This document shows positions 33,715 to 44,710 of a DNA stretch of 64,000 nucleotides, piece after piece (positions within the stretch are counted from its first letter, which is position 1; each line of letters opens with the position of its first letter). The notes under the pieces were generated by a model, which was not told the DNA's origin, did not search any database, and saw only the letters and a program-made list of their open reading frames with translations. The DNA is from Brucella oryzae. GTDB taxonomy: Bacteria > Pseudomonadota > Alphaproteobacteria > Rhizobiales > Rhizobiaceae. The stretch spans positions 992,001 through 1,056,000 of the forward strand of contig JAAVLL010000002.1 of NCBI GenBank assembly GCA_012103035.1, in the 5' to 3' direction. A program made the translations under genes and the position numbers.

Positions 33715-33746
33715 AAAGCCCGCGTAGACTATTCCACGCGGGCTTT
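33715..33746. terminator. Bidirectional terminator
   Basis: AAAGCCCGCGT (33715-33725) pairs with ACGCGGGCTTT (33736-33746) over 11 bases with CTTTT after it. It separates the convergent MFS and ahpD genes. Confidence 0.85.
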
Positions 33747-33767
33747 CTTTTAGAGAGCCTGAGCCTC

Positions 33768-34295
33768 TTATTCAGTGTCAGCAGCTTCCAGCGCGATAGC
33801 CACCGACTGGATGATTGATGCAAAACGCACCGCAGTATGGATTGTTTCCGACGGTACATTTGCTTTGCGCAGGACATCCTCATGCGCATCAATGCACATG
33901 CCACAGCCGTTGATCGCAGATACAGCCAGCGACCAGAGTTCGAAATCGACCTTATCGACACCCGGATTACCGATCACATTCATACGCAGCTTCGCTGGCA
34001 TGGTGCGGTAATCCTTGTTGGTTGCAAGATGCATGAAGCGGTAATAGACATTGTTCATGCCCATGATCGACGCAGCCGACTTTGCCGCCTGAATGACGGA
34101 AGCATCGACCTTGGCAGCTGCTTCGGCAACAAGCGCCTTGCGCACATCGGCATTTCGAGAGGCAATGCCGCAGGCGACAAACAGACCGTATTTCTGTTGC
34201 GATGTCAGAGTTTCGTCGCTTGCCATAGACGAAAGATTGAGACGAACGTCCTTGGCGAAATCCGGGATTTTTGACTTCAGATCATCAATGGACAT
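33768..34295 (-). CDS. ahpD: Alkylhydroperoxidase AhpD
   Basis: Intact 175-residue cytoplasmic protein. The redox pair is CGMC followed by HEDVLR ([17 protein letters not shown]), as in AhpD, which passes electrons to AhpC in known systems. ATG 34295 is used because AGAGGG precedes it; the longer start at 34316 is less likely. It follows ahpC in the same direction after a hairpin. Confidence 0.94.
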   Translation of the reverse strand: MSIDDLKSKIPDFAKDVRLNLSSMASDETLTSQQKYGLFVACGIASRNADVRKALVAEAAAKVDASVIQAAKSAASIMGMNNVYYRFMHLATNKDYRTMPAKLRMNVIGNPGVDKVDFELWSLAVSAINGCGMCIDAHEDVLRKANVPSETIHTAVRFASIIQSVAIALEAADTE

Positions 34296-34332
34296 GGAAC
34301 CCTCTTTATCTGTCATTTGGATATTAGATAAA

Positions 34333-34358
34333 GAAAGGCGGGCCTCGACCCGCCTTTC
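34333..34358 (-). terminator. Hairpin between ahpC and ahpD
   Basis: GAAAGGCGGG (34333-34342) and CCCGCCTTTC (34349-34358) form a 10-base stem. Placed after ahpC and before ahpD, it may lower ahpD expression relative to ahpC. Confidence 0.75.
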
Positions 34359-34377
34359 TGCAACAAATCAGGACCTA

Positions 34378-34930
34378 TCAGGCAGCCTTGAGCGTCTCGC
34401 CACCGACTTCGCGATTGCATGGGCAGAGCTCATCGGTCTGCAGTGCATCGAGAACGCGCAGCGTATCCTTCGGAGCGCGACCAACGTTGAGGTTGGTTGC
34501 ATAAACGTGCTGGATCGTGTTGTCTGGATCGACAACGAAAGTGTAGCGATATGCCACGCCATCCGGTGAACGCACACCGAGGCCATCGACCAGCGAACCG
34601 TTAGTGTCGGCAAACGACCAGATCGGCAGCTTGTCGAGGTCTTTGTGATCGCGACGCCATGCAAGCTTCACGAATTCATTGTCGGTCGAACCGCCGAGAA
34701 CGACTGCGTCCCGGTCTTCGAAATCCGATGCAAGGCGCGCAAATTCTGCGATTTCGGTCGGACAGACGAAGGTGAAATCCTTCGGGTAAAGAAGATAACC
34801 TTCCACTTGCCCGTGAAGCTCGCTTCGGTAATGTCTTCAAATGCCGAAACGCCGTTTTCTTCATGATGGTTAAAACCGGGCTTTACGCCGGTTACCTTGA
34901 AGGAGGGAGCTTGTCGCCAATACCGAGCAT
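34378..34930 (-). CDS. ahpC: Peroxiredoxin AhpC, two frame breaks
   Basis: Typical 2-Cys peroxiredoxin reducing peroxides. The peroxidatic Cys is in FTFVCPTE and the resolving Cys in ELCPCNREVG. ATG 34930 starts MLGIGDKLPSFKVTGVKPGF once one C is restored near 34907; a second base is missing near 34798 (WKVIFFYPKDFTF). The length of 184 residues is normal. It is divergent from oxyR, with tandem operator motifs between them, so oxidative induction is expected. Confidence 0.95.
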
Positions 34931-35022
34931 CTTATACCTACCTGTAAATCCCATTGTTATGCGGAAATTTCTGAACTTTCAGAACTTTCTGTCTACGAGT
35001 CATATATAGGGCTTCTTGTTAA

Positions 35023-35059
35023 ATCGGTCAAAGCGATTATAACGATCAAATCCATCGAT
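35023..35059. promoter_or_regulatory. Tandem OxyR-type operator
   Basis: Two 15-base motifs, ATCG-N7-CGAT (35023-35037) and ATCA-N7-CGAT (35045-35059), are separated by 7 bases. This is the same geometry as the E. coli OxyR site (ATAG-N7-CTAT repeated at 22-base centres). A third ATCG-N7-CGAT at 35054-35068 overlaps the second. The site lies between ahpC and oxyR. Confidence 0.65.
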
Positions 35060-35089
35060 TTTAACGATGGCACAGACATAGAAGATTCA

Positions 35090-35992
35090 ATGCTCAATAT
35101 CAGCGTCCGCCAGCTCCATTACTTCATGGCCCTTGTCAAAGCTGGCTCTTTTCGCGAGCTGCTGAAGCCGTAGGCGTGACCCAATCGACATTGAGTGCGG
35201 CTATTCAGGCGCTTGAGATTGAACTTGACGTAACACTGATCGATCGATCGAGCCGAAGAATGCAGCTTTTGCCTGCAGGCGAAGATTTTCTGGTACGTGC
35301 TCGCAATATTGTCGCCCTCATTGAGGAACTACCTGAACATGCACGGCAGGCCGAGCGCCCGCTTACCACCAGACTACGGTTAGGCGTTATCCCGTCAATC
35401 GCGCCTTTTTGCTACCTAAAGTTCTGCCTGCGACTGTTAAAGCCTTTCCCGAGCTGCAATTGACCATTCGCGAAGGCCTTACGCGCTCGCTGCTCGACAG
35501 CTTGCGTTCCGGGTCGCTGGATGTCGCACTCGTTGCCCACCCCTATGAACTCGATGAATTCGCGGCAGCAGAGATTGCTCGGGATATCTTCTATCTGGCG
35601 GTGCGACGCGATCATGCATTGGCCAATCGCGACCGGGTTGATGCAGATGATTTGCAGGGCCAGCCATTTCTTCTGCTGGAAACTGGGCATTGCCTTCGTG
35701 AACACGTCCTGGCTGCTATAGGATCCACCCCAGCGCAAGCAAGCGGTGATGTTCACGCCACATCCATCATGACATTGGTGCAATTCGTCGATTTCGGAAT
35801 GGGAGTTACACTGCTGCCCGAAGTGGCTGTCAAGGCTGGGGTCACACGTGGAACGGAACTGAGCATCGTTCGCTATGAGGGCAAAACAATTACCGGTCGC
35901 TGGTTCTGGCTTGGCGATCCAACGCCGCTCGCCGCAACGAATTTCAGCTCTTCGCTGACCACCTTCGCAACATGTGTATGAAAACTGACTAA
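35090..35992 (+). CDS. oxyR: LysR-type hydrogen peroxide regulator OxyR, frame-broken
   Basis: Peroxide-sensing activator, ~300 residues. The N-terminal helix-turn-helix reads FMALVKAGSFSRAAEAVGVTQSTLSAAIQALE after one T is restored near 35149. The sensing cysteine appears in LLETGHCLREH; a second cysteine of the usual pair falls near the C-terminus (RNMCMKTD). Breaks also lie at ~35408 (T run) and ~35918. With the last repaired the end is TAA 35990-35992. It is divergent from ahpC-ahpD, and its stop overlaps that of the convergent DUF1612 gene. Confidence 0.9.
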
Positions 35993-37058
35993 AAACTCCC
36001 CAGGCCCGAAAACGTCCACGCCCGGTGATTTCTCTCAGATTGAGTTCGGAAATCAGCTTCAAAGCCCCTTGCTGCGTAACCTGCAGCTCCTTCTCCACCA
36101 TCTGGCTGGAAATAACGGGGCTGCGTAGAACCATCTCCATCAGTTGCGGCAATCGCGAATTGGACCGGCGTCCTTTGAGCTTACGCTGCATCTGCTCGCG
36201 CGCCAGAAGCAACCGGTCATGCTCCTTCACGGCCATATCGGCTGCATCCTCTATGCTTTCAAAAACGCCCTGAGACGGATAAGCCGGTTAGGCGAACGCC
36301 GTTCATCCGGTCGTTTTGCGCGAAGACCGAGGCTGATTACCGGTAAATGGCCCGTTGCAAGGCCGCTTTGTCGGAGGAAGGCTGCCGTCAGCAGCCGTCC
36401 AATCCACGATGATCGCTGCACAACTTCCAGAAAGAACCAGGCATCATGGATCAACGCCGCTCGCATAAGCGGCGGCAAATGTCTCGTGGTCGCAAAACAA
36501 TCCCGCCATTCCTGCAAGCGCGCGTCCTCATCCCAGTCATTATCATAAAGCAGCGCATCGCGTGCGGTAGTGTTCAATTTGGCCTTGTCAGGAACTGCAC
36601 CTTTCAAAAGTGCGTCGGTCCGCGCAAGCAAGCCATCAATATCGTTGAGCAATGGATCAACATCATCATCTATTGCCCTGGACGGTTCAATCTCTGTCAA
36701 TGACGTTGTATCGACTGCACGTCCGAGCAGTCGCTGAATACCGGTCGGACCAAGCGCCCAATCTGGAGATCTTCCGGCAATCTGTCGGCGCATACGTAAT
36801 ACTGCATGGGCGATGGTCAGAGCATGGCGGCATCCGGCTGTCCATCAAAGCGTCGTGCAGTACCAAGTCTTCCATATGCACAAGTTCGCCTTCAAGCCAC
36901 ATCGAAGCGATTGCATCATGCATGTGCATGCGCTCGACCATACCTCCACGAATGGGCGAGCGTGAAAGCCGCTCGTCCAGCCGCACCAGAGCCGCCGTAG
37001 CCTTGCTCACGGGTACGAAAAATTCTTCGAAAGGCAAATCATCAATCTTGTAAGCCAT
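35989..37058 (-). CDS. DUF1612/helix-turn-helix protein (RHE_PE00001 family), frame-broken
   Basis: Protein of ~355 residues of a rhizobial family with a Fic-like N-terminal region and a C-terminal winged helix. The start MAYKIDDLPFEEFFVPVSKA and the block GGMVERMHMHDAIASMWLEGELVHMEDLVLHDA are characteristic. The C-terminal helix-turn-helix region is SPVISSQMVEKELQVTQQGALKLISELNLREITGRGRFRAW. Breaks are near 36825 and 36245; one T restored near the end gives a stop at 35989-35991. Function unknown. Confidence 0.75.
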
Positions 37059-37108
37059 ACTCCGCATATCGCAATCGATTGCGGAAAAAGGCAAACAAAA
37101 TTACCGCC

Positions 37109-38112
37109 TTATCCGAGAACTTCCGCAACTTTGACAGTGCGACCTTCCCTGACCGAACGAAGTGCCGCCTCAGCCAAAGCCAAAGCTTGCAATCCATCTT
37201 CTGCTGAAGGATGCGGTGCTTTGCCGGTATCCAGCGCATCGATAAACGAGTTGATTTCCGCCGCATAAGCAGCCGTATAGCGCGTCATGAAAAATCGTGC
37301 AATGGCGGGCGGTTATAGCCGTCTTTAGATGCTATTTCTATTGAGACTGGGCGTTGGTTTTCCGCCGAAACAGCACCAAGAGATCCGTGGACTTCGATAC
37401 GCTGATCATAACCGTAGGAAGCGCGTCGCGAATTTGAAATAACGCATTGACGGCCTGAAGGGGTCGTCAGGATGACGCTTGCACTATCGAAATCGCCGAG
37501 TTCTTCGATCTTTGGATCGACAAGCACTGCAGCCGAGGCCGATACACTCTCGATTTCCTCACCAAGAAGGAACCGCGCCATATCAAAATCATGGATCGTC
37601 ATGTCGCGGAAAATACCGCCAGATACTTTGATATATTCAGCGGGCGGCGCACCCGGATCGCGGCTGGTGATCGTCACCATTTCAACATTGCCGATGCGTC
37701 CATCTTCGATGGCCTTGTGGACTGCCGCAAAATGCGGATCGAAACGGCGATTGAAACCCAACATCACCTTCGCGCCGGTATCACGAATGACAGCGAGACA
37801 AGCTCGAACACGTGCAATATCGAGATCAATAGGCTTTTCACAGAAAGCGGCCTTACCGGCCCGCGAAAACCGTTCAATAAGATCAGCGTGCGTATTGGTC
37901 GGTGTGCATATCAGCACTGCATCTATATCGTCTGATTTCTCGATTTCGTCGACGGTTCGAACGTCTGCACCGACAGAATCGGCAATTGCTCTCGCCGCCG
38001 CCTCATTCGCATCTGCGACGGCGACCAGTTTGGCACGCTTGTCCGCTGCGATTGCGCCTGCATGAACCTTGCCGATACGGCCCGCTCCGAGCAGTGCCAG
38101 ACGTGTCACCAT
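37109..38112 (-). CDS. idhA: myo-Inositol 2-dehydrogenase (IdhA/IolG), one frame break
   Basis: NAD-dependent oxidation of myo-inositol to scyllo-inosose, the first step of inositol catabolism. The GFO/IDH/MocA Rossmann motif is ALLGAGRIGKVHAGAI. CEKPIDLD carries the catalytic lysine, and GGIFRDMTIHDFDMARFLLGEE contains the D-x3-H active-site pair. Length after repair is ~334 residues. One A is missing near 37291, within HDFFMTRYTAAYAAEINSFI. ATG 38112 follows GAGG. It is divergent from iolR. Confidence 0.93.
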
Positions 38113-38162
38113 TGCCTCATCCTCCCAGAAAACAGCCCTCTTCGGACATCGAAGATATGCTA

Positions 38163-38190
38163 TAGAATATTTATTCTATTTTGCTAGAAT
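38163..38190. promoter_or_regulatory. Candidate IolR operator between idhA and iolR
   Basis: TAGAAT (38163-38168) and ATTCTA (38173-38178) form a perfect inverted repeat with a 4-base spacer. A third TAGAAT at 38185-38190 makes a second, overlapping repeat (ATTCTA-N6-TAGAAT). An ATAGAAT also occurs at about 39099 upstream of iolC. Confidence 0.5.
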
Positions 38191-38232
38191 GTGACATAAA
38201 GATTGTCAAGAGATCATATTGAAAGGCCAAGG

Positions 38233-39065
38233 ATGGGTTCCCCTACACCGTCATCGATCAGTGTCCCGGCGAATATCAAGGAATTCGAAACAAAACTGCT
38301 AGAGGTTTCCGACCGTTTACCGAAGAGACTGAAACAGTGCGCCGATTTCGTTGCTGCCAACCAAGACCGTATCGCTGTGTCGACCGTGGCTGAGATGGCT
38401 GAAGGTGCAGGTGTGCAGAGTTCCGCCTTCATGCGCTTCTGCCAGATCATGGGTTTCTCTGGCTTTTCGGAAATGCAGAAGCTGTTCCGGGATTCCTATG
38501 CCGGCGGCTGGCCTGACTATTCAACCAGATTGCAGCATTTGCGCGAGACCGCAACGGGCAGCGCTCCTGCCCTCCTCGCCGAATTTGCCGAAGCAGGGCG
38601 CACTTCCCTTGAAGGTTTGCTCAAAACCATTGATCCGGAAGCACTCGAAAAGGCTGTTCAGCTTTTGGCCGAAGCGCAGACAATCCACATTGTCGGCATC
38701 CGTCGTGCTTTTCCAGTCGCAAGCTATCTGGCTTATGCGCTGGAGAAGATGCAAGTGCCCGCTATGCTGCACAGCGCTGTCGGCAAACTGGAGAACCTGC
38801 ATGCTATTCGCGAAGGTGATGTACTTCTGGCGATTACCTTCTCTCCTATTCGCCAGAAACGATCGCAATGGCCGAAACAGTCGCCGCGCGTGGCATCGAC
38901 GTCGTCGGCATCACCGACACATTTGTCAGCCCGATGAGCAAATCCGCCAAACAGACATTGCTCGTTTCAGAGGTAGATTTCGGTGCGTTCCGTTCACTCT
39001 CCGCAACCCTTTGCCTCGCCATAGCACTTGCTGTCGCTGTAGGGACAGTGCGCCAAAGCGACTAA
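38233..39065 (+). CDS. iolR: Inositol catabolism regulator, MurR/RpiR family (IolR), one frame break
   Basis: Transcription factor of ~277 residues with an N-terminal RpiR helix-turn-helix (RIAVSTVAEMAEGAGVQSSAFMRFCQIMGFSGFSEMQKLF) and a C-terminal SIS sugar-phosphate domain (IHIVGIRRAFPVASYLAYALEK). One base is missing near 38852 within ITFSPYSPETIAMAE. ATG 38233 follows AAGG. In rhizobia IolR represses the iol genes and is released by a pathway intermediate; the flanking idhA and iolC make that role likely here. Confidence 0.9.
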
Positions 39066-39110
39066 CCCTTCCGTGCATATTCCATTTTTCAGTTGAAATA
39101 GAATAATAAA

Positions 39111-39130
39111 TCCATTTTAATCAAAATGGA
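39111..39130. promoter_or_regulatory. Palindrome upstream of iolC
   Basis: TCCATTTT (39111-39118) and AAAATGGA (39123-39130) are perfect 8-base arms around AATC. It lies after iolR and 70 bases before iolC, so it is either an iolR terminator or an operator; there is no T run on either side. Confidence 0.5.
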
Positions 39131-39199
39131 ATAACTGCTATGTGCGCATGAATCATGCACAGCCTTGCAGCAATAAGAAAGTAGCGAGGGAGGATTGTA

Positions 39200-41100
39200 G
39201 TGAAGCGGCTGGACTTGATCACGATTGGCCGATCTTCGGTTGACCTGTATGGCGCGCAGGTTGGCGGCCTTCTGGAAGATATGGCCTCCTTCAACAAATA
39301 TGTGGGCGGCTCTCCCACCAATATCGCAACCGGGACTGCACGGTTGGGTCTCAAATCGGCGTTGATCACGCGTGTCGGCGACGAGCATATGGGGCGTTTC
39401 CTGCTGCGCGAGCTCGAACGCGAAGGCGTGGATACACGTGGCATAGTCACAGATCCGGAACGCCTGACCGCCCTCGTCATTCTCGGTATTCGCGACCAGC
39501 AACATTTTCCACTGATATTCTATCGCGAAAACTGTGCCGACATGGCTTTGTGCGAAGACGATATCGATCCGGCTTTCATCGCCGAAGCTGGCTGTGTTCT
39601 GGCTACAGGCACACATCTGTCTCATCCAAAGACGGAAGCCGCTGTCTTGAAAGCACTCCGTCTTGCCCGTGAAAAAGGAAGCCGGACAGCGCTCGATATA
39701 GACTATCGCCCCAATCTCTGGGGGCTTTCGGGCCACGGTGATGGTGAAAACCGTTTCATCGAATCTGCAGCCGTCACGACCAAACTGCAATCGACACTCC
39801 ACTTGTTCGATCTTGTTGTTGGAACAGAGGAAGAGTTTCATATCGCTGGTGGCTCAACTGATACGCTTCAGGCTCTGAAAGCCGTGCGCGCAGTAACGAG
39901 TGCTGCGCTGGTCTGTAAACGTGGCCCCATGGGAGCAGTGGTTTTCGAAGGCCCAATTCCTGATAGTCTCGACGAAGGGCAGAGCGGCGAAGGGTTCCCG
40001 ATTGACGTTTTCAACGTGCTCGGTGCAGGCGACGGGTTCATGTCTGGACTTTTGCGAGGCTGGCTGAAGGGTGAAGACTGGCCTACCAGCCTCAAATTTG
40101 CCAATGCCTGTGGAGCTTTTGCAGTCTCGCGGCATGGATGCACGCCAGCCTATCCGAGTTGGGAAGAGCTTCAGTATTTTTCCGTACCGGCATTCGCAAC
40201 AAGGCTATGCGCAAGGACACCGCTCTGGAGCAGATCCATTGGTCTACCAATCGCAACGGTCACTGGCCACATATGCGCGTTTTCGCCTTTGACCACCGCG
40301 TCCAGTTGGAAGAAATGGCCGCTGAGGCGGGCGTTTCGACCGACAAGATCGGTGAATTCAAGCAGCTTTGCCTGAATGCAGCCTTGCAAGTGGCGAACGG
40401 CGCTGAAGGTTACGGCATATTGTGTGATGGTCGACTGGGCCGCGATGCTCTTTACCGGGCTGCTGGCACGGGCTTGTGGATCGGGCGTCCGACCGAATGG
40501 CCCGGTTCGCGTCCGCTCAAGCTGGAACCGGAACTCGGACCAGACTGCGGTGGACTGGTCGAGTGGCCTGTAGAGAATGTCGTGAAGTTGCTATGCTTCT
40601 ACCACCCAGATGATACAGCCGAGTTCAAGGCAGAACAGGAAGAAACTGTTTCACGTCTTTTCGCAGCAGCCCGACGTAACAGGCTGGAATTCCTATTTGA
40701 AATCATCCCGTCCAAAGCTGGACCAGTCGATGACAATACGACAGCACGTGTGATTGAGCGGTTTTATGAGATCGGCGTCTATCCCGACTGGTGGAAGCTC
40801 GAGCCCATGAAAACCAGGGCGGCATGGGCCAATGCCTGTAATGCGATCATACGCAATGATGCACACACACGCGGCATCGTTGTTCTAGGGCTGGACGCAC
40901 CTGCCGAAGAACTGAAAGCCAGTCTTGCAATTGCTGCCGAATTCGACCTCGTCAAAGGCTTTGCAGTGGGACGTACGATCTTTGGTGACGCGGCACGCAA
41001 ATGGCTGAACGGCCTGATTAGCGACGAAGAAGCAGTCGCCGACATGGTGACGCGCTATCGTGGCCTTTGCAATGTCTGGGATGGCGTGCGTACATTTTGA
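39200..41100 (+). CDS. iolC: IolC kinase fused to a DUF2090 aldolase-like domain, one frame break
   Basis: 5-Dehydro-2-deoxygluconokinase. The N-terminal ~320 residues are a PfkB sugar kinase: ITIGRSSVDLYG, VGGSPTNIATGTARLGL, and VLGAGDGFMSGLLRGWL with the catalytic Asp. From about residue 330 (WSTNRNGHWPHMRVFAFDHRVQLEEMA) comes a DUF2090 domain resembling tagatose-bisphosphate-type aldolases, which may act on the kinase product. The fusion of ~640 residues is common in alphaproteobacteria. One T is missing at 40177-40181. GTG 39200 follows GGGAGG (39188-39193). Confidence 0.92.
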
Positions 41101-41132
41101 ATTCGTTCTGCCGGGAGGAAGCTGGAGGAGCT

Positions 41133-42952
41133 ATGAAAACCGTTCGATTGACCGCCGCGCAGGCATTGGTGCGCTACCTCACCAATCAGATGACGCCGGA
41201 TGGTGAGACTTTTATCGCAGGCGTTTGGGCTATATTCGGCCACGGGAATGTGGCCGGACTTGGCGAGGCTCTTCATGGCATTCGTGAAGAGCTACCTACA
41301 TGGCGCGGCCATAATGAACAGACCATGGCCCATGCAGCCATTGCTTATACCAAACAACTTGGTCGCAAGCGCACTTGCGCCGTCACCTCCTCCATCGGCC
41401 CCGGCGCAACAAATATGGTCACGGCAGCAGCCCTTGCCCATGTAAACCGTCTACCCATCCTTCTCATTCCCGGCGATGTCTTTGCCAATCGTGGACCTGA
41501 TCCCGTCTTACAGCAGATCGAAGACTTCAATGACGGCACTATGACCGTGAATGACTGTTTTCGTCCAGTCAGCCGCTATTTCGACAGAATCAGCCGGCCT
41601 GAACAGCTTCTCACCGCCCTGCCTCGCGCCTTCCGCACCATGACCGATCCTGCTGATTGCGGACCGGTAACGCTGGCCTTTGCCAGGACGTGCAAACTGA
41701 GGCCTATGACTGGCCTGAAGAGTTCTTTGAACAAAAGTCTGGCACTGGCGCCGCCCGCCGCCGGATGAGAATGAACTGAATACCGCAGTGGCAGCAATCA
41801 GGGCAGCACTTAAGCCCGTTATCGTTGCTGGTGGCGGAGTGCATTACTCCGGTGCTCACGGAGCCTTGCGCAATTTTGCAGAAACACATGGCGTTCCGAT
41901 CATCGAAACACAGGCCGGTAAATCAGCTCTGCCGTGGGATCACCCACTCAATTTCGGCCCGGTTGGCGTAACTGGGGCAGACAGCGCCAATGCCATCGCG
42001 GCGGAAGCCGATCTGGTGATCGGTGTTGGCACGCGCTTTCAGGATTTCACGACCGGATCATGGGCGCTGTTCAAACACCCTGGACGCAAGCTTCTCTCGC
42101 TAAACGTCCAACCCTACGATGGCTCAAAGCACGGTTCGCTTCCATTGGTTGCCGATGCAAAGATTGCTCTTGAAGCGCTCTCGAAAGCGATTGGCGGCTA
42201 TAAACGCCAACCCGCGGACACGACGTTGAAAGAGAAATGGTTTGCGGCAGCAGACCGATTTACCGCTGCCCCGGCGATGGCAATACCTTGCCGACTGATA
42301 TGCAGGTAATCGGCGCAGTGCAGCGTCAGGCACGAGAGAACACCGTTGTCATGTGCGCTGCAGGAACGATGCCGGGAGAGTTACACCAACTCTGGAAGGC
42401 CGATCGTCCCATGTCCTATCACATGGAATATGGCTTTTCGTGCATGGGGTATGAAATCGCCGGTGGCCTTGGCATCAAGATGGCCGAACCGGATCGAGAT
42501 GTCATCGTGATGGTCGGCGACGGTTCCTACATGATGGCCAATTCCGAACTCGCCACTGCTGTCATGATGGGGCAGAAAATTACAGTTGTTGTTACTGACA
42601 ATCGCGGTTTCGGCTGCATCAACCGGCTTCAGATGGCGACCGGCGGCGCCGAGTTCAACAACCTGCTCGACCATGCCACCCATGTGAATCCATCGAAGAT
42701 CAATTTCGCTGCCCACGCCGGAGCGATGGGCGCGGATACGAAAAAGCAGGATCGATCCGTGAGCTGGAAGAAGCACTGGCGGAAGCCCGCAACAGCCCAC
42801 GCACCACTGTCGTCATTATCGACACCGATCCTTACCCTACCCCTGAAACTGGCGGTTGGTGGTGGGATGTCGCTGTGCCGGAAGTCTCGGAGCGCGAACA
42901 GGTGCGTGCCGCACGTAAAGATTATGACGCTAAGCTCAAAGAAAGAAACTGA
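41133..42952 (+). CDS. iolD: 3D-trihydroxycyclohexane-1,2-dione hydrolase IolD, frame-broken
   Basis: Thiamine diphosphate enzyme of ~610 residues that opens the inositol ring. The N-terminal PYR domain has GHGNVAGLGEAL and the catalytic Glu in WRGHNEQTMAHAA. The central domain is PVIVAGGGVHYSGA. The PP domain has the ThDP motif GDGSYMMANSELATAVMMGQKITVVVTDN. Breaks lie near 41690, 41757, 42273 and 42746. ATG 41133 follows GGAGGAG. The stop lies just before the iolE start. Confidence 0.93.
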
Positions 42953-42955
42953 CCG

Positions 42956-43855
42956 ATGATCCTCTATGGCACCAATCCTATTGCCTGGTCGAACGACGAT
43001 GATCGCAGCCTCGGCGCGCACATCACCCTGGATCAATGCCTCGATGAAACCGCCGAAATCGGATTCGACGGGATCGAGAAAGGTCATAAGTTTCCGCAGG
43101 AAGCCGCCGCTCTTAAAGCCGTACTCGAGCCCCGCAAGCTTCGCTATGTATCGGGCTGGCATTCACTCAATCTGTTGGTGAATTCCGTTGAAGAAGAAAA
43201 GAAGGCGATGCAGCCTGCGCTCGATCTTCTGAAAGCGATGGGTTCGAAGGTCATCATCGTTTGCGAAACCTCGAACGCCATTCATGGTGACAACGACAAG
43301 CCGTTATCCGAGCGTCCGGTGCTGGAAGAAGCGCGCTGGGAAGAATTTGGGGCGGGCGTCGAAGCACTGGCGGAATATGCCGCGGCCCAAGGTATCGCGC
43401 TTGTCTACCATCATCACATGGGAACGGTGGTGCAAAGTGAAGACGAAATTGATCTTCTGATGCAGCATACCGGGCCGCACACGAAGCTTCTTCTCGATAC
43501 CGGCCATTGCCTGTTCGGCGGCGGTGATCCGGAACGGGTTGCCAAAAGCATATGGGCCGCGTGGGTCATATCCACACCAAGAACGTTCGTCCGGCGATAG
43601 CTACCGAGGTACGAGACCAGAGCCTGTCTTTCCTGGAGGGTTCGTCGCGGTGTATTCACTGTTCCCGGCGATGCAGAGGGCGGCGTCGCCTTCACGCCTG
43701 TGCTGAAAGTCGCGGCTGACAAAGCCTATCAGGGCTGGCTGGTGATCGAAGCCGAACAGGACCCGGAAGTTCGCAATCCGTACCAGTATCAGTCACTCGG
43801 GTTGAAATCACTGAAATCATTCGCACGTGAAGCAGGACTCGACAAAGGAGACTGA
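42956..43855 (+). CDS. iolE: myo-Inosose-2 dehydratase IolE, two frame breaks
   Basis: Dehydrates scyllo-inosose to the trihydroxycyclohexane dione; ~299 residues, xylose-isomerase-like TIM barrel. The start [16 protein letters not shown] is typical. Metal ligands are plausible in [24 protein letters not shown] and HIHTKNVR. Breaks at ~43545 (A run) and ~43639 (G run) each need one base. The ending is [15 protein letters not shown] with TGA 43853-43855. It starts 4 bases after iolD ends. Confidence 0.93.
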
Positions 43856-43858
43856 GAC

Positions 43859-44665
43859 ATGGCCAATTTGTTGCGCAAGCCCAAGGGCACGCATGGAAAG
43901 GTCCACGACATCACCCCGAAAGCGCCGAATGGGAGTATGTCGGCTTCGGACTCTATCGTCTCAACCCCGGTGAGAGCGTTTCCGAAAAGACTGGATCGAC
44001 CGAAGTGATTCTCGTCCTTGTGGAAGGCAAAGCGAAGATTTCCGCCTCCGATGAGGATTTCGGCGAGATAGGCGAACGCATGAACGTGTTCGAGAAACTG
44101 CCGCCGCACTGCCTCTACGTGCCTGCTGAAAGCGACTGGCGCGCGACTGCCACGACAGATTGCGTTCTGGCTGTCTGCACCGCGCCGGGCAAACCGGGTC
44201 GCAAGGCACAAAAGCTTGGGCCGGAAAGTCTGACACTGGAGCAGCGCGGAAAGGCGCCAACACCCGTTTCATCCACAATATTGCGATGGAAGGCCGGGAT
44301 GTTGCCGATAGCCTTCTTGTTACCGAGGTATTCACACCGCAGGGAAACTGGTCGTCCTATCCACCCCATAGGCACGACGAAGACAATTTTCCGGACATGA
44401 CCTATCTGGAAGAGACATATTATCACCGCCTCAATCCGGCGCAGGGCTTCGGCTTCCAGCGTGTTTTCACCGAAGATGGAAGCCTTGATGAAACGATGGC
44501 GGTCTCTGACGGAGATGTCGTGCTCGTACCAAAGGGGCATCATCCATGTGGCGCACCTTATGGGTACGAGATGTATTATCTCAACGTGATGGCTGGCCCT
44601 TGCGCAAATGGCGGTTCAAGAACCACCCCGATCACGACTGGATTTTCAAGCGCGATAATCCCTGA
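43859..44665 (+). CDS. iolB: 5-Deoxy-glucuronate isomerase IolB, frame-broken
   Basis: Cupin isomerase of ~270 residues converting 5-deoxy-glucuronate to 2-deoxy-5-keto-gluconate. Recognisable blocks are MANLLRKPKGTHGKVHDITP, GFGLYRLNPGESV, LPPHCLYVPAESDW and the metal-binding SSYPPHRHDEDNFPDMTYLEETYYHR. Breaks are near 43919 (A run), 44255 and 44603. After the last repair the end is FKRDNP with TGA 44663-44665. It is the last gene of the iolCDEB operon and is followed by a terminator. Confidence 0.92.
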
Positions 44666-44710
44666 CCTGGCCCAGATCTGACTTCAGAGCGAGGCCGACT
44701 CGTGTAAGCT

